A DNA stretch of 64,000 nt from Arthrobacter pityocampae (GTDB taxonomy: Bacteria > Actinomycetota > Actinomycetes > Actinomycetales > Micrococcaceae): NCBI RefSeq assembly GCF_002927275.1, contig NZ_PRKW01000001.1, positions 186,001-250,000 of the forward strand. Reading direction: 5' to 3'. The notes under the pieces were generated by a model that ran no database searches, had not been told where the DNA came from, and was given only the letters and a program-made list of their open reading frames with translations. Numbering within the stretch: position 1 is the first letter of the stretch; every line of letters starts with the position of its first letter. The position numbers and the translations under genes were made by a program. This document shows positions 52,074 through 60,216 of this stretch, one piece after another.

Positions 52074-53306
52074 ATGACGACACACGATCGGACTCCCGCC
52101 GCGACCACCCGCGACGCGCCGTGGCAGCGCGCGGCGCGCGGCGCGAACCTGCTCGGCGACGACGGCCGGCTCGGCATCACCATCTTCGAGGAGGTCACGG
52201 CCCTCGCGCAGCAGCATTCGGCGATCAACCTCGGCCAGGGCTTCCCGGACGAGGACGGCCCGCGGGAGATCCTGGACGCGGCGCGGGCGGCCATCGCCGA
52301 CGGCGCGAACCAGTACGCACCCGGCCAGGGGCTCGCGGTGCTGCGCCATGCGATCGCCGCGCACCAGGAGCGTTTCTACGGCCTCACGGTGGACCCGCAG
52401 ACCGAGGTGATCGTCAGCACGGGCGCCACCGAGTCCATCGCCGCCGCGATCCTCGCGTTCGCCGGCCCCGGGGACGAGGTGCTGACGTTCGAACCGTTCT
52501 ACGACTCCTACGGCGCCGTGATCGGCCTCTCCGGCGCCACGCACACCACGGCCCCGCTGCGCGCCCCGGACTTCCAGCCCGACGCCGCGAGCCTCGAGGC
52601 CGCGTTCAGCGAGCGCACGCGGATCGTCGTCGTCAACAATCCGCACAACCCGACGGGCAGTGTCTTCTCCCGCGACGCCCTCGAACTGATCGTGCGGCTG
52701 GCCGAGCGCTACAACGCGATCATCGTCACCGACGAGGTCTACGAGCACCTCACCTTCGGCGCGGAGTACGTGCCGATCGCGTCCCTGCCCGGGGCTGCCG
52801 GGCGCACCCTGAGCATCTCCTCCGCCGGGAAGACGTTCTCGGTGACGGGCTGGAAGATCGGCTGGCTCAGCGGCCCGGCCGAGCTCGTCGCCCAGGTGCG
52901 CACTGCCAAGACCTTCCTCACCTACACCTCCGGCACACCGTTCCAGGGCGCCGTCGCGCAGGGACTGGCACTGCCCGACGAGTTCTTCACGCAGGTCGCG
53001 GGCACCCTGCGGAAGAAACGCGACCTGCTGGGCGAGGGCCTCCGCGCGGCCGGGTTCGACGTCGTCGAGCCGCAGGGCACGTTCTTCACCATGGTCGACG
53101 CCGCCCCGCTCGGCATCGAGGACGCCACGGACCTCGCCCGCCGCCTGCCGGCCCTGATCGGCGTCGCGGCGATCCCCGTGGCCATGTTCTGCCACGCCGA
53201 GGGCGCCGAGCACACGCGGTCCATGCTCCGCTTCGCGTTCTGCAAGAAGTTCGACGTCATCGAGGAGGGCGCGCAGCGCCTCGCGACCCTGCGGGACCGC
53301 CTGTGA
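52074..53306 (+). CDS. PLP-dependent aminotransferase (class I/II)
   Basis: 410 residues from the ATG at 52074. INLGQGFPDEDGPREIL, VNNPHNPTGSVFSRDALELI and SISSAGKTFSVTGWKIGWLS with the Lys that binds PLP. It resembles kynurenine/glutamine transaminase-type enzymes that act on methionine or aromatic keto acids; the exact substrate is not clear. GGGAGG touches the ATG directly; AATACT six bases upstream suggests a leaderless start. Confidence 0.9.
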   Translation: MTTHDRTPAATTRDAPWQRAARGANLLGDDGRLGITIFEEVTALAQQHSAINLGQGFPDEDGPREILDAARAAIADGANQYAPGQGLAVLRHAIAAHQERFYGLTVDPQTEVIVSTGATESIAAAILAFAGPGDEVLTFEPFYDSYGAVIGLSGATHTTAPLRAPDFQPDAASLEAAFSERTRIVVVNNPHNPTGSVFSRDALELIVRLAERYNAIIVTDEVYEHLTFGAEYVPIASLPGAAGRTLSISSAGKTFSVTGWKIGWLSGPAELVAQVRTAKTFLTYTSGTPFQGAVAQGLALPDEFFTQVAGTLRKKRDLLGEGLRAAGFDVVEPQGTFFTMVDAAPLGIEDATDLARRLPALIGVAAIPVAMFCHAEGAEHTRSMLRFAFCKKFDVIEEGAQRLATLRDRL

Positions 53307-54127
53307 GCAGCGCACCGGCCCCCGAACCCGCAGCGCCCGATGGCGGGTTCGAGGTCCCCACCCGCTGGCTCCCCGGGACGGGCGCCTATGCGGAACTCGA
53401 CGAGGACGCCTACATCGAGGGAGCCCTGATCCTCAGCATCGGCGGCGCCCAGCAGTCCCACGTGGACCTGCTGCACCCGGGCCGGGTCTTCTACGAGTAC
53501 CTGCAGCGCATCGCGAACGTCATCGACCTGGCGGCCCCGCCGGGCGTTCCCCTGCGGGTCCTGCACCTCGGCGCAGGGGCCCTGACCCTCGTCCGCTACG
53601 TCCAGGCCACGCGACCCGGCTCGCGGCAGATCGCCGTCGACCTCGAAGCCGAGCTGCTCGACTTCGTCCTCGACGCCATGCCGCTGCCGGAGGGCACCTC
53701 CTGCGAGATCATCGCCGGGGACGCCGCGGACGCCGTGCTCGAACAGCCCGACGCCGCCTTCGACGTCGTCGTGCTGGACATCTTCGCCGGCGCGGACGCG
53801 CCCGCCCACCTGACCGGACCCGATTTCATGGCGCATTTGCTGCGGGTGTGCGCGGAGGACGGCGTGGTGCTCGTGAACGTCGGCGACGATCCCCCGTTGA
53901 AGTTCGCCCGGGCGCAGAGCCGGCAGCTCTCCTCCCTCGCCGCAGCCACCGCCGTCCTCACCGAGGCGGCCATGGTGGGCGGCGACCAGGCGGGGAATGT
54001 CATCGTCGCCGCGCGCCGCACGGCGTGGCCGGCCAACTGGACCCGGGCGCTGCTCGCTGCCGGGCCGCACCCCGCGGCCGTGCTGACGGGCCCGGACCTC
54101 GCGCGCTTCGAGGAGCCTCCCGCCTAG
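53303..54127 (+). CDS. Spermidine synthase-like methyltransferase-fold protein
   Basis: 274 residues from the GTG at 53303, which overlaps the aminotransferase stop (GTGA). RVFYEYLQRIANVIDL, LRVLHLGAGALTLVRYV (nucleotide-binding loop), QIAVDLEAELLDFVLDAM and FDVVVLDIFAGADAP match the spermidine synthase/methyltransferase fold. Known polyamine-binding residues cannot be confirmed, so it may be a methyltransferase instead. Confidence 0.83.
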   Translation: MSSAPAPEPAAPDGGFEVPTRWLPGTGAYAELDEDAYIEGALILSIGGAQQSHVDLLHPGRVFYEYLQRIANVIDLAAPPGVPLRVLHLGAGALTLVRYVQATRPGSRQIAVDLEAELLDFVLDAMPLPEGTSCEIIAGDAADAVLEQPDAAFDVVVLDIFAGADAPAHLTGPDFMAHLLRVCAEDGVVLVNVGDDPPLKFARAQSRQLSSLAAATAVLTEAAMVGGDQAGNVIVAARRTAWPANWTRALLAAGPHPAAVLTGPDLARFEEPPA

Positions 54128-54249
54128 GCGGCGGCACGACGGCGCGGGGCTGTCAAGGGGAATTCCGAGCGATCACCATCCTGATGTCCGCCCTAGCCTG
54201 AGGGGGCTGAAGCAGTTTGGCATGAACCCTTCCCCTGGGAGAGCCACTC

Positions 54250-54591
54250 ATGAGCCATAAACTGCGCATCACCCTCAAACTCGACCTCGACCTCCGCCAG
54301 GCGCGCATGGAGGTCCATGGGTGTCTCACGGAGCAGAACTGCCACGCACTGCTGCCCATCATCCGGCGCTGCTTCCGCATGCTGCGGGATCCGCGCGTCG
54401 TCATCGACACGAGCAAGGCCCAGCACATCGACGCCGAGGGCATCGACGCCCTCCGCCGCCTGGGCGTCGGAGAGGCCGACCACACCGCTTCCGACCTCCC
54501 CGGATTCTGCTCCCTCGTGGTACCGGACGCTCTTCCGGCCTGCCCCGCCCGTGACCCCCGGTTGCACGGCGGCCACCTGTACGCGTCGTGA
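54250..54591 (+). CDS. STAS-domain protein
   Basis: 113 residues. LRITLKLDLDLRQARMEVHG leads to VVIDTSKAQHIDAEGIDALR, which has the anti-sigma-antagonist arrangement with Ser in DTSKA as candidate phosphorylation site. GGGAGAG precedes the ATG. No anti-sigma factor is next to it, so its partner is unknown. Confidence 0.75.
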   Translation: MSHKLRITLKLDLDLRQARMEVHGCLTEQNCHALLPIIRRCFRMLRDPRVVIDTSKAQHIDAEGIDALRRLGVGEADHTASDLPGFCSLVVPDALPACPARDPRLHGGHLYAS

Positions 54592-54766
54592 GCGGTGGCC
54601 CGTCGGCTCCCGCCCGCGGGGCCCATCCGGGAGCCGTGCCCGGACGAAGTACCGGTACGCGGATCACGCGGACGACGGCGGTACGCTGGTCGGGAAGGTG
54701 AGCGTCGGCTGTTCCACAAGTGCCGGGAGCCTCACCCCATGGGATCACGACAGGGAGGAGACCCGC

Positions 54767-55366
54767 ATGGCCGGTGGCCTCCCCTATGTCCGGTCCCTGC
54801 TGCTGGTCTCGCTCATCCTGTCGGTCTCCGCGGCCTCCCACGTCTTCGCCGACGGTCACCTGCCCCACCTCGGGGTGATCCTGCTTCTCGGCGCGCTCCT
54901 CCTGGTCCCGCTGACGCTGCTTACCCGGCGTGCGCTCTCCCTGCGGTCGGCGCTCACCGCCATGGGTGCCGGACAGCTGCTGCTGCACACCCTCTTCGGG
55001 ATGACCGCCGCTCCCGCCGTCTGCCAGAGCTCCTCAGCGATGCCCGGCCATCACGCGGCCTTCGAGCTGGCCTGCTCACCGGCCGCACCCGATCCGATGG
55101 GCGCCGCCTCCGGCGGCCTGACGATGCTGGCACTGCACGCCCTCGCCACGGTGGTCCTGGCCCTCACGGTGTCCCGCAGCGACGAGGCGCTCGCCTTGCT
55201 CGGTGCATGGCTCCGCCCGCTGTTCGTCCTCCCGGCGCTCGCCCCGCAGTCCCCGCCGCGCCGCCGTCCGCTCCAGGACGTCCCCGCCCCCGTCGCCCCG
55301 CTGTCGGTCCACGCCTCCGTGCCGACGCTGCGCGGTCCGCCGCGCGCCTTCGCGCTGCCGAGCTGA
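54767..55366 (+). CDS. Multi-pass membrane protein next to ycnI-like gene
   Basis: 199 residues. Four hydrophobic segments: SLLLVSLILSVSAASHVFA, HLGVILLLGALLLVPLTLL, ALTAMGAGQLLLHTLFGM and LTMLALHALATVVLALTVS. A His/Met-containing loop (SSSAMPGHHAAFELAC) could bind copper. GGGAGGAG before the ATG. It probably acts with the following YcnI-like protein in copper handling, from context only. Confidence 0.75.
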   Translation: MAGGLPYVRSLLLVSLILSVSAASHVFADGHLPHLGVILLLGALLLVPLTLLTRRALSLRSALTAMGAGQLLLHTLFGMTAAPAVCQSSSAMPGHHAAFELACSPAAPDPMGAASGGLTMLALHALATVVLALTVSRSDEALALLGAWLRPLFVLPALAPQSPPRRRPLQDVPAPVAPLSVHASVPTLRGPPRAFALPS

Positions 55367-55490
55367 CCCGGACGTCCCGACGACGGACCTGGGCTCCGGT
55401 GGCGCACCCCGCACACCCTCCCCAGTTCCGAAGCCGCTCCATGTCTCCCCGCCGACGCGGGCCGGAGCGCACCCTGCGAAAGGCAGTCCC

Positions 55491-56255
55491 ATGACCTCGT
55501 TCCACCGCTCGCGCGCCCTCACCACCGGCGCCGTCGCCCTCGCCACCGCCGGCCTGATGACCGTCGGCCTCGGCGCGGCCAGCGCCCACGTCAGCGTCGC
55601 GCCCACCTCCACCACGGAGGACGGCTACACGCAGCTCACCTTCAGCGTGCCCAACGAATCCGAGACCGCCGGCACGAACAAGCTCGAGGTGCAGCTGCCC
55701 ACCGAGCAGCCCTTCACCTCGGTGCGGGTCAAGCCGGTCGAGGGCTGGACGGCGGAGGTCGTCACGGGCGCCCTCCCGGAGCCGGCCACGACCGCCGACG
55801 GCGCCACGATCACCGAGGCCCCCCTGTCCGTGGTGTGGACCGCGGAGGAGGGCGCGGAGATCTCACAGCAGGAGTACCAGACGTTCTCCCTCTCGGTCGG
55901 CCGCCTGCCCGAGGCCGGTTCCACGGTGCTGCTGCCCACCACGCAGTCCTACACGGACGGCGAGGTCTCCGCGTGGACCCAGGAGACCGTCGAGGGCGAG
56001 GAGGAGCCCGAGAAGCCCGCGCCGTCGTTCGTGACGACGGCGGCCGCCGAGGGCGAGGACGCGCACGGCGGCTCCCACGGGGCGGACGCCGCAGCGACCG
56101 GGGAAGCCGTCGACACCGAGCAGGCCTCGACCAGCACCGACGCCACCGCGGACACGGGCTCGACGACGGCGGTCGGCTGGGCCGGACTGGCCGCCGGCCT
56201 GCTCGGGCTCGCCGCGGGAGTCACCGCGCTCCTGCGCACGCGGCGCCGGGCCTGA
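55491..56255 (+). CDS. YcnI-like (DUF1775) exported copper-binding protein
   Basis: 254 residues. Signal peptide (ALTTGAVALATAGLMTVGLG, cleavage after ASA) puts His at the second position of the mature protein (AHVSVAP), the expected copper ligand of YcnI. The DUF1775 domain follows (YTQLTFSVPNESETAGTNKL, VVWTAEEGAEISQQEYQTF), then an acidic linker, a His-containing AHGGSHG stretch and a C-terminal membrane anchor with a basic end. The preceding gene is probably in the same unit. Confidence 0.88.
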   Translation: MTSFHRSRALTTGAVALATAGLMTVGLGAASAHVSVAPTSTTEDGYTQLTFSVPNESETAGTNKLEVQLPTEQPFTSVRVKPVEGWTAEVVTGALPEPATTADGATITEAPLSVVWTAEEGAEISQQEYQTFSLSVGRLPEAGSTVLLPTTQSYTDGEVSAWTQETVEGEEEPEKPAPSFVTTAAAEGEDAHGGSHGADAAATGEAVDTEQASTSTDATADTGSTTAVGWAGLAAGLLGLAAGVTALLRTRRRA

Positions 56256-56324
56256 CCCCGACCGCTCGGGCCGGGCTCCGACGCCTCTCCGGCGTCGGGG
56301 CCCGGCCCGTTCCGGTACCGCACG

Positions 56325-56897
56325 TCAGTCGACGGCGGGCTCCAGGAACCACAGGCGCGTCTCGCCGTACTTCTTGTCCGCGAACCGCTCGAGCCAGGCG
56401 GGCCACTCCGGTTCCGGGGACCGCGAGGACCGCTCGACGACCACCACGGCGCCCTCCGCCAGCCGCGCCTCCAGGGCCCCGATGACCGCGAGCACGCCGT
56501 CCGCCTCGACCGTGTACGGCGGGTCCATCAGCACGAGGTCCCAGGTCAGGTCCGGGGCCACGCGTTCGAGGTAGGTCTCGACCTTGGACCGGTGTACCCG
56601 CACGGCCGTCCAGCCCAGGACCCGGTTCACTAGATCGGCGTTCTTCTGGGCGACGGCGGCGGCGCGGTCGGCGGATTCCACGAGGTCCACGGTGGCCGCG
56701 CCCCGGCTCGCGCTCTCGACGCCGAGGGACCCGGACCCGGCGTACAGGTCCAGGACGTGCGCCCCGTGAATCACCCCGTAGGACTCCAGGCTCGAGAAGA
56801 GGGCTTCCTTCACGCGGTCGGTCGTGGGCCGGGTGCCGTTGCCGTCGACGCTGGTGAGGGTCGAGCCGCCCGCGGCTCCGGCGATGATGCGCGTCAT
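56325..56897 (-). CDS. rsmD: 16S rRNA (guanine(966)-N2)-methyltransferase
   Basis: 190 residues from the ATG at 56897. TRIIAGAAGGSTL, RPTTDRVKEALFSSLE, VLDLYAGSGSLGVESASRGA and VLMDPPYTVEADG (the DPPY catalytic motif). It methylates G966 of 16S rRNA. TAGAGT lies seven bases before the ATG, and no Shine-Dalgarno is seen, so the mRNA is probably leaderless. Confidence 0.93.
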   Translation of the reverse strand: MTRIIAGAAGGSTLTSVDGNGTRPTTDRVKEALFSSLESYGVIHGAHVLDLYAGSGSLGVESASRGAATVDLVESADRAAAVAQKNADLVNRVLGWTAVRVHRSKVETYLERVAPDLTWDLVLMDPPYTVEADGVLAVIGALEARLAEGAVVVVERSSRSPEPEWPAWLERFADKKYGETRLWFLEPAVD

Positions 56898-56941
56898 ACC
56901 GTCGACTCTATCGCCCACCCCGGACTCGTTTCATGCACGGC

Positions 56942-58045
56942 CTACAGCGGGTAGATGCTGGCGTCCTCGTGGCGGAACGCCAGGAACAGCCGGCTGCCGG
57001 GCACGATCCCCAAGGCGACGACGTCGGACGGCGCCACGTCCGCGGCGAGACCGCCGGCGTGCAGCCGGACGAGATCCCCGCGGTGCTCGACGTCGTCGAC
57101 CTCCGCTGCGCGGCAGGCCGTCCCCTGCGTGGTGGTATCGCTGCGGGAGACGGTGACCAGGCCCGGCCGGACGGCGAGCGCCAGCGACGCCCCCTCCGGC
57201 GCGGAGTGCGCGAGCGACGAATTCTCCGGCGCGGAGTGCGCGAGGGACATGTCCTCCGGCGCCGTGTCCGTGAGCGGCACCGTCCACCCGTCCGCGGAGG
57301 CGAAGCCGTCCGCCGTCCGCACGCCCGGCACGAGGTTCAGGCCGGCCAGGTGCGCGCCGAACGCCGTCACCGGGCGCGTCAGGACGCTCGCGGTGGCGCC
57401 GGACTCCACCACCGTGCCGCCGTCGAGGATGAGCACGCGGTCGGCGAGGAGGAAGGCGTCGAGGGGGTCGTGCGTCACGATGATCGCCGAGCGGTCTACC
57501 AGGACGTCGCGCAGGAGGGTGCGGAGGGCCGGGGCGACGGTCACGTCGAGCGCGGAGAGCGGTTCGTCGAGCAGGAGCAGCGACGGATCGGCGGCGAGCG
57601 CGCGGGCGACGGCGACGCGCTGCGCCTGCCCGCCCGAGAGGTGGCCGGGCCGCCGTCCGGCGAGGTCGGCGGCGCCGACGCGGTCGAGCCAGGACAGAGC
57701 CGTCGCGCGGGCGGTGCCGCGGTCCACGCCGCGGCTCCGCGGGCCGAACGCGACGTTCTCCAGCGCCGTGAGGTGCGGGAAGAGCAGCGCCTCCTGCGCG
57801 AGCAGCGACACCCCGCGGTGGCGCGGTTCCGTGAGGGTGCGCCGGTCCGGGCCGACGTCGAAGAGGACCGTGCCGTCCAGCTCCGCCCGCCCCGCGGTCG
57901 GGGCGAGCAGGCCGGCGAGCAGGCCGAGCAGCGTGGACTTACCGGCGCCGTTCGGGCCGAGGACCGCGAGGGTCTCCCCCGGCGCGAGGTCGAAGGCGAC
58001 GTCGAAGCCGCGGTCGGCGAGCGTCGCCGTGAACGTGAGGCTCAT
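56942..58045 (-). CDS. modC: Molybdate ABC transporter ATP-binding protein
   Basis: 367 residues. Walker [21 protein letters not shown], signature [20 protein letters not shown], Walker [13 protein letters not shown] and switch His in [12 protein letters not shown]-terminal regulatory region follows, with three imperfect copies of a 30-bp unit at 57195-57269 encoding SLAHSAPE-type repeats. Overlaps modB by 4 nt. Confidence 0.93.
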   Translation of the reverse strand: MSLTFTATLADRGFDVAFDLAPGETLAVLGPNGAGKSTLLGLLAGLLAPTAGRAELDGTVLFDVGPDRRTLTEPRHRGVSLLAQEALLFPHLTALENVAFGPRSRGVDRGTARATALSWLDRVGAADLAGRRPGHLSGGQAQRVAVARALAADPSLLLLDEPLSALDVTVAPALRTLLRDVLVDRSAIIVTHDPLDAFLLADRVLILDGGTVVESGATASVLTRPVTAFGAHLAGLNLVPGVRTADGFASADGWTVPLTDTAPEDMSLAHSAPENSSLAHSAPEGASLALAVRPGLVTVSRSDTTTQGTACRAAEVDDVEHRGDLVRLHAGGLAADVAPSDVVALGIVPGSRLFLAFRHEDASIYPL

Positions 58046-58878
58046 GGGCGAGCCGCTTCCCGGGAGGCGGCCCGCGGGGCGAGGTCGCCGAGGGGCCGGA
58101 CGCGGTGGGCCACCCCGACGACGGCGACGGCCACCAGCACGAGGATGAAGGAGAGGGCGACGGCGGCGTCCGGGTCGGTCTCCCGCTGGAGGTACACCTC
58201 AAGCGGGAGCGTCCTCGTGGTGCCCTGGAGGCTGCCGGCGAAGGTCAGGGTGGCCCCGAACTCCCCGAGGGCCCGGGCGAAGGAGAGCACCGCCCCGGAG
58301 ACGAGGGCCGGCAGCACGAGGGGCAGGGTGATGCGGCGCAGCACGGTCCAGCGGCCGGCGCCGAGGGTGGCGCCGACGGCCTCGTACCGGGTGCCGACCG
58401 TCCGCAGGGCACCCTCGAGGCTGAGGACCAGGAACGGCAGCGCGACGAAGGCCTGCGACAGGACGACGGCGGTGGTGGTGAAGGCGATCTCGACGCCGAG
58501 GGCGCTGAGGCTGCCGCCGAGCAGCCCCCGCCGCCCGAACGTGTAGAGCAGCGCGATGCCGCCGACCACGGGCGGCAGGACCAGCGGCAGCAGCACCAGT
58601 GAGCGCAGCAGCCGCTGGCCGCGGAACGAGGTCCGGGCGAGGACGAGCGCCATGGGGACGCCGACCAGGACGCAGAGCGCGGTCGCGGTCAGGGAGGTCC
58701 GGAGGCTCAGCAGCAGGGCCGCCGTCGCGCTCTCCGACGTGATGAGCGGGATGAACTGCGGCCAGTCGACCCGCAGGGCCATCGCGACGACGGGCAGGAT
58801 CACGAACAGGCTGCCGACGACGGCGAGCGCCACCACCCAGCGGGGCAGGCGGGCGGCGTTCGGGGAGGAAGCCGTCAC
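58042..58878 (-). CDS. modB: Molybdate ABC transporter permease
   Basis: 278 residues, about six membrane helices. The EAA loop is [20 protein letters not shown] followed by [20 protein letters not shown], typical of binding-protein-dependent permeases. The GTG start at 58878 overlaps a preceding 15-codon ORF (GTGA). Its first codons (MTASS) are duplicated in that micro-ORF. Confidence 0.93.
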   Translation of the reverse strand: MTASSPNAARLPRWVVALAVVGSLFVILPVVAMALRVDWPQFIPLITSESATAALLLSLRTSLTATALCVLVGVPMALVLARTSFRGQRLLRSLVLLPLVLPPVVGGIALLYTFGRRGLLGGSLSALGVEIAFTTTAVVLSQAFVALPFLVLSLEGALRTVGTRYEAVGATLGAGRWTVLRRITLPLVLPALVSGAVLSFARALGEFGATLTFAGSLQGTTRTLPLEVYLQRETDPDAAVALSFILVLVAVAVVGVAHRVRPLGDLAPRAASREAARP

Positions 58879-58922
58879 GGGTGCACCTCCAGGAAGGCGG
58901 CGTCCAGGGAGGAAGCCGTCAT
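58875..58922 (-). CDS. 15-codon micro-ORF coupled to modB
   Basis: ATG at 58922 to TGA overlapping the modB GTG. It reads [15 protein letters not shown]; the CTGGAGG inside it is a well-spaced Shine-Dalgarno for modB. CTGGAG is also placed before its own ATG. It may have arisen by duplication of the modB start; peptide function unknown. Confidence 0.4.
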   Translation of the reverse strand: MTASSLDAAFLEVHP

Positions 58923-58951
58923 GAGCACTGCTCCAGGAGTGTGGTGGTCAC
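58919..58951 (-). CDS. 10-codon micro-ORF upstream of the modB micro-ORF
   Basis: GTG at 58951 to TGA overlapping the next ATG (ATGA). It reads [17 protein letters not shown] lies eight bases upstream. With the following micro-ORF it makes an unbroken chain of coupled starts from modA to modB. Confidence 0.35.
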   Translation of the reverse strand: MTTTLLEQCS

Positions 58952-58976
58952 GGGCGCGGCCTCCGCGGGTACTGCG

Positions 58977-59777
58977 TCAGGGCGCACCGAAGCCCGCCGA
59001 CCTGAGGACGGATTGCCCGGACGGTCCGGCCGCGAAGTCCACGAACTCCTGCGCGGTCGCGGGGTCGCCGCTGCCGGCGAGGGCGGCGATCGGGTAGGTG
59101 GTGGGCGCGCGGGCGGCCTCCGGCACGTCGATGCCGCGGACGGCATCCCCGGCGGACCGCACGTCAGTGACGTACACGAGGCCGGCGTCCGCCTCGCCGG
59201 AGGTGACCTTCCCCAGCACGTCCGTCACGGAGGACTCCTCGCTGACGGGCGTCAGGTCCACGCCGGCGGACTCCCCGACCGCCGCGGCCGCCGCACCGCA
59301 GGGCACCTGCCGCGCACAGACCACCGTCCGGACGCCGGGCCGTGCCGCGTCGGCGAGGGACGTGATGCCTGCCGGATTGTCGGCCGGCACGGCGAGCTGG
59401 AGTGTGTTCGTGGCGACTGCCACCGGGTCCGCGGCCAGCAGGTCCGTGACCCGTCCCATGGTGTCGGTGTCGGCGGAGGCGAGGACGTCGGCCGGGGCGC
59501 CCTCGCCGATCTGGGTGGCGAGATCGGACGAACCGGCGAAGTTCAGGGTGACCTCCGCCCCGGGATGGGCCTCCTCGAACTGCCCGGCGAGGTCCGTGAA
59601 TGCGGCCGTGAGGGAGGCGGCGGCGAACACGGTGATGCTGCCGTCGATCGCGTTACCCTCCGAGCCGGCAGCGGCATCGGGGCTCGTTGCGCCGCACCCG
59701 GTGAGCGCCAGCAGGACAGCGGCACCGGACGCCGCAGCGGCGATGCCACGACCCGACGTCAGGCGGGCGCCACTCAT
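58977..59777 (-). CDS. modA: Molybdate-binding lipoprotein
   Basis: 266 residues from the ATG at 59777. Signal peptide with lipobox LLALTGCG, then SITVFAAASLTAAFTDLAGQ, NFAGSSDLATQIGEGAPADV and GLVYVTDVRSAG, the ligand-contact regions of ModA. It captures molybdate outside the membrane for ModBC. The start overlaps the stop of the preceding regulator by 4 nt. Confidence 0.95.
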   Translation of the reverse strand: MSGARLTSGRGIAAAASGAAVLLALTGCGATSPDAAAGSEGNAIDGSITVFAAASLTAAFTDLAGQFEEAHPGAEVTLNFAGSSDLATQIGEGAPADVLASADTDTMGRVTDLLAADPVAVATNTLQLAVPADNPAGITSLADAARPGVRTVVCARQVPCGAAAAAVGESAGVDLTPVSEESSVTDVLGKVTSGEADAGLVYVTDVRSAGDAVRGIDVPEAARAPTTYPIAALAGSGDPATAQEFVDFAAGPSGQSVLRSAGFGAP

Positions 59778-60178
59778 CCCTTGCCCGCCGGGGTCTCGAT
59801 GATGACGGTGGTGGCCTTGACCACGGCGATGGCGATCGATCCCTTCTCCAGTCCGAGGTCCCGGACGGCCTCGCTGCTCATGAGGGAGACCACGCGGTGG
59901 GGCCCGCACTGCAGTTCCACCTGAGCCATGACGGTGTCGGTGAGGATGTCGGTGACGATGCCGACGAACCGGTTGCGGGCTGAGCGGCCGATGTCCGAGG
60001 GGTCCCCGGGCAGCACGGCGTTTCGGCGGGCGAGTCCGGCGAGCTCGAGGGCGTCCACCACGGCCCGCCCCGAGGCGTCCTTCGTGCTGCCGAGGAGGCC
60101 GCCGTCGATCCAGCGGCGCACGGTGTCGTCGCTGACGGCGAGGAACCGTGCGGCGTCATTGATCCGTAGCTGCGTCAT
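59774..60178 (-). CDS. HTH-TOBE (Mop) molybdate-binding regulator
   Basis: 134 residues. The N-terminal MerR/excisionase-type HTH is RINDAARFLAVSDDTVRRWI; the C-terminal Mop domain begins RNRFVGIVTDILTDTVMAQV and ends SIAIAVVKATTVIIE. First gene of the mod operon, so it is probably the molybdate-responsive regulator of modABC. Confidence 0.88.
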   Translation of the reverse strand: MTQLRINDAARFLAVSDDTVRRWIDGGLLGSTKDASGRAVVDALELAGLARRNAVLPGDPSDIGRSARNRFVGIVTDILTDTVMAQVELQCGPHRVVSLMSSEAVRDLGLEKGSIAIAVVKATTVIIETPAGKG

Positions 60179-60216
60179 GGAAGAGACGTTACCTCCTCAG
60201 ACGCGGAGATCGAAGG

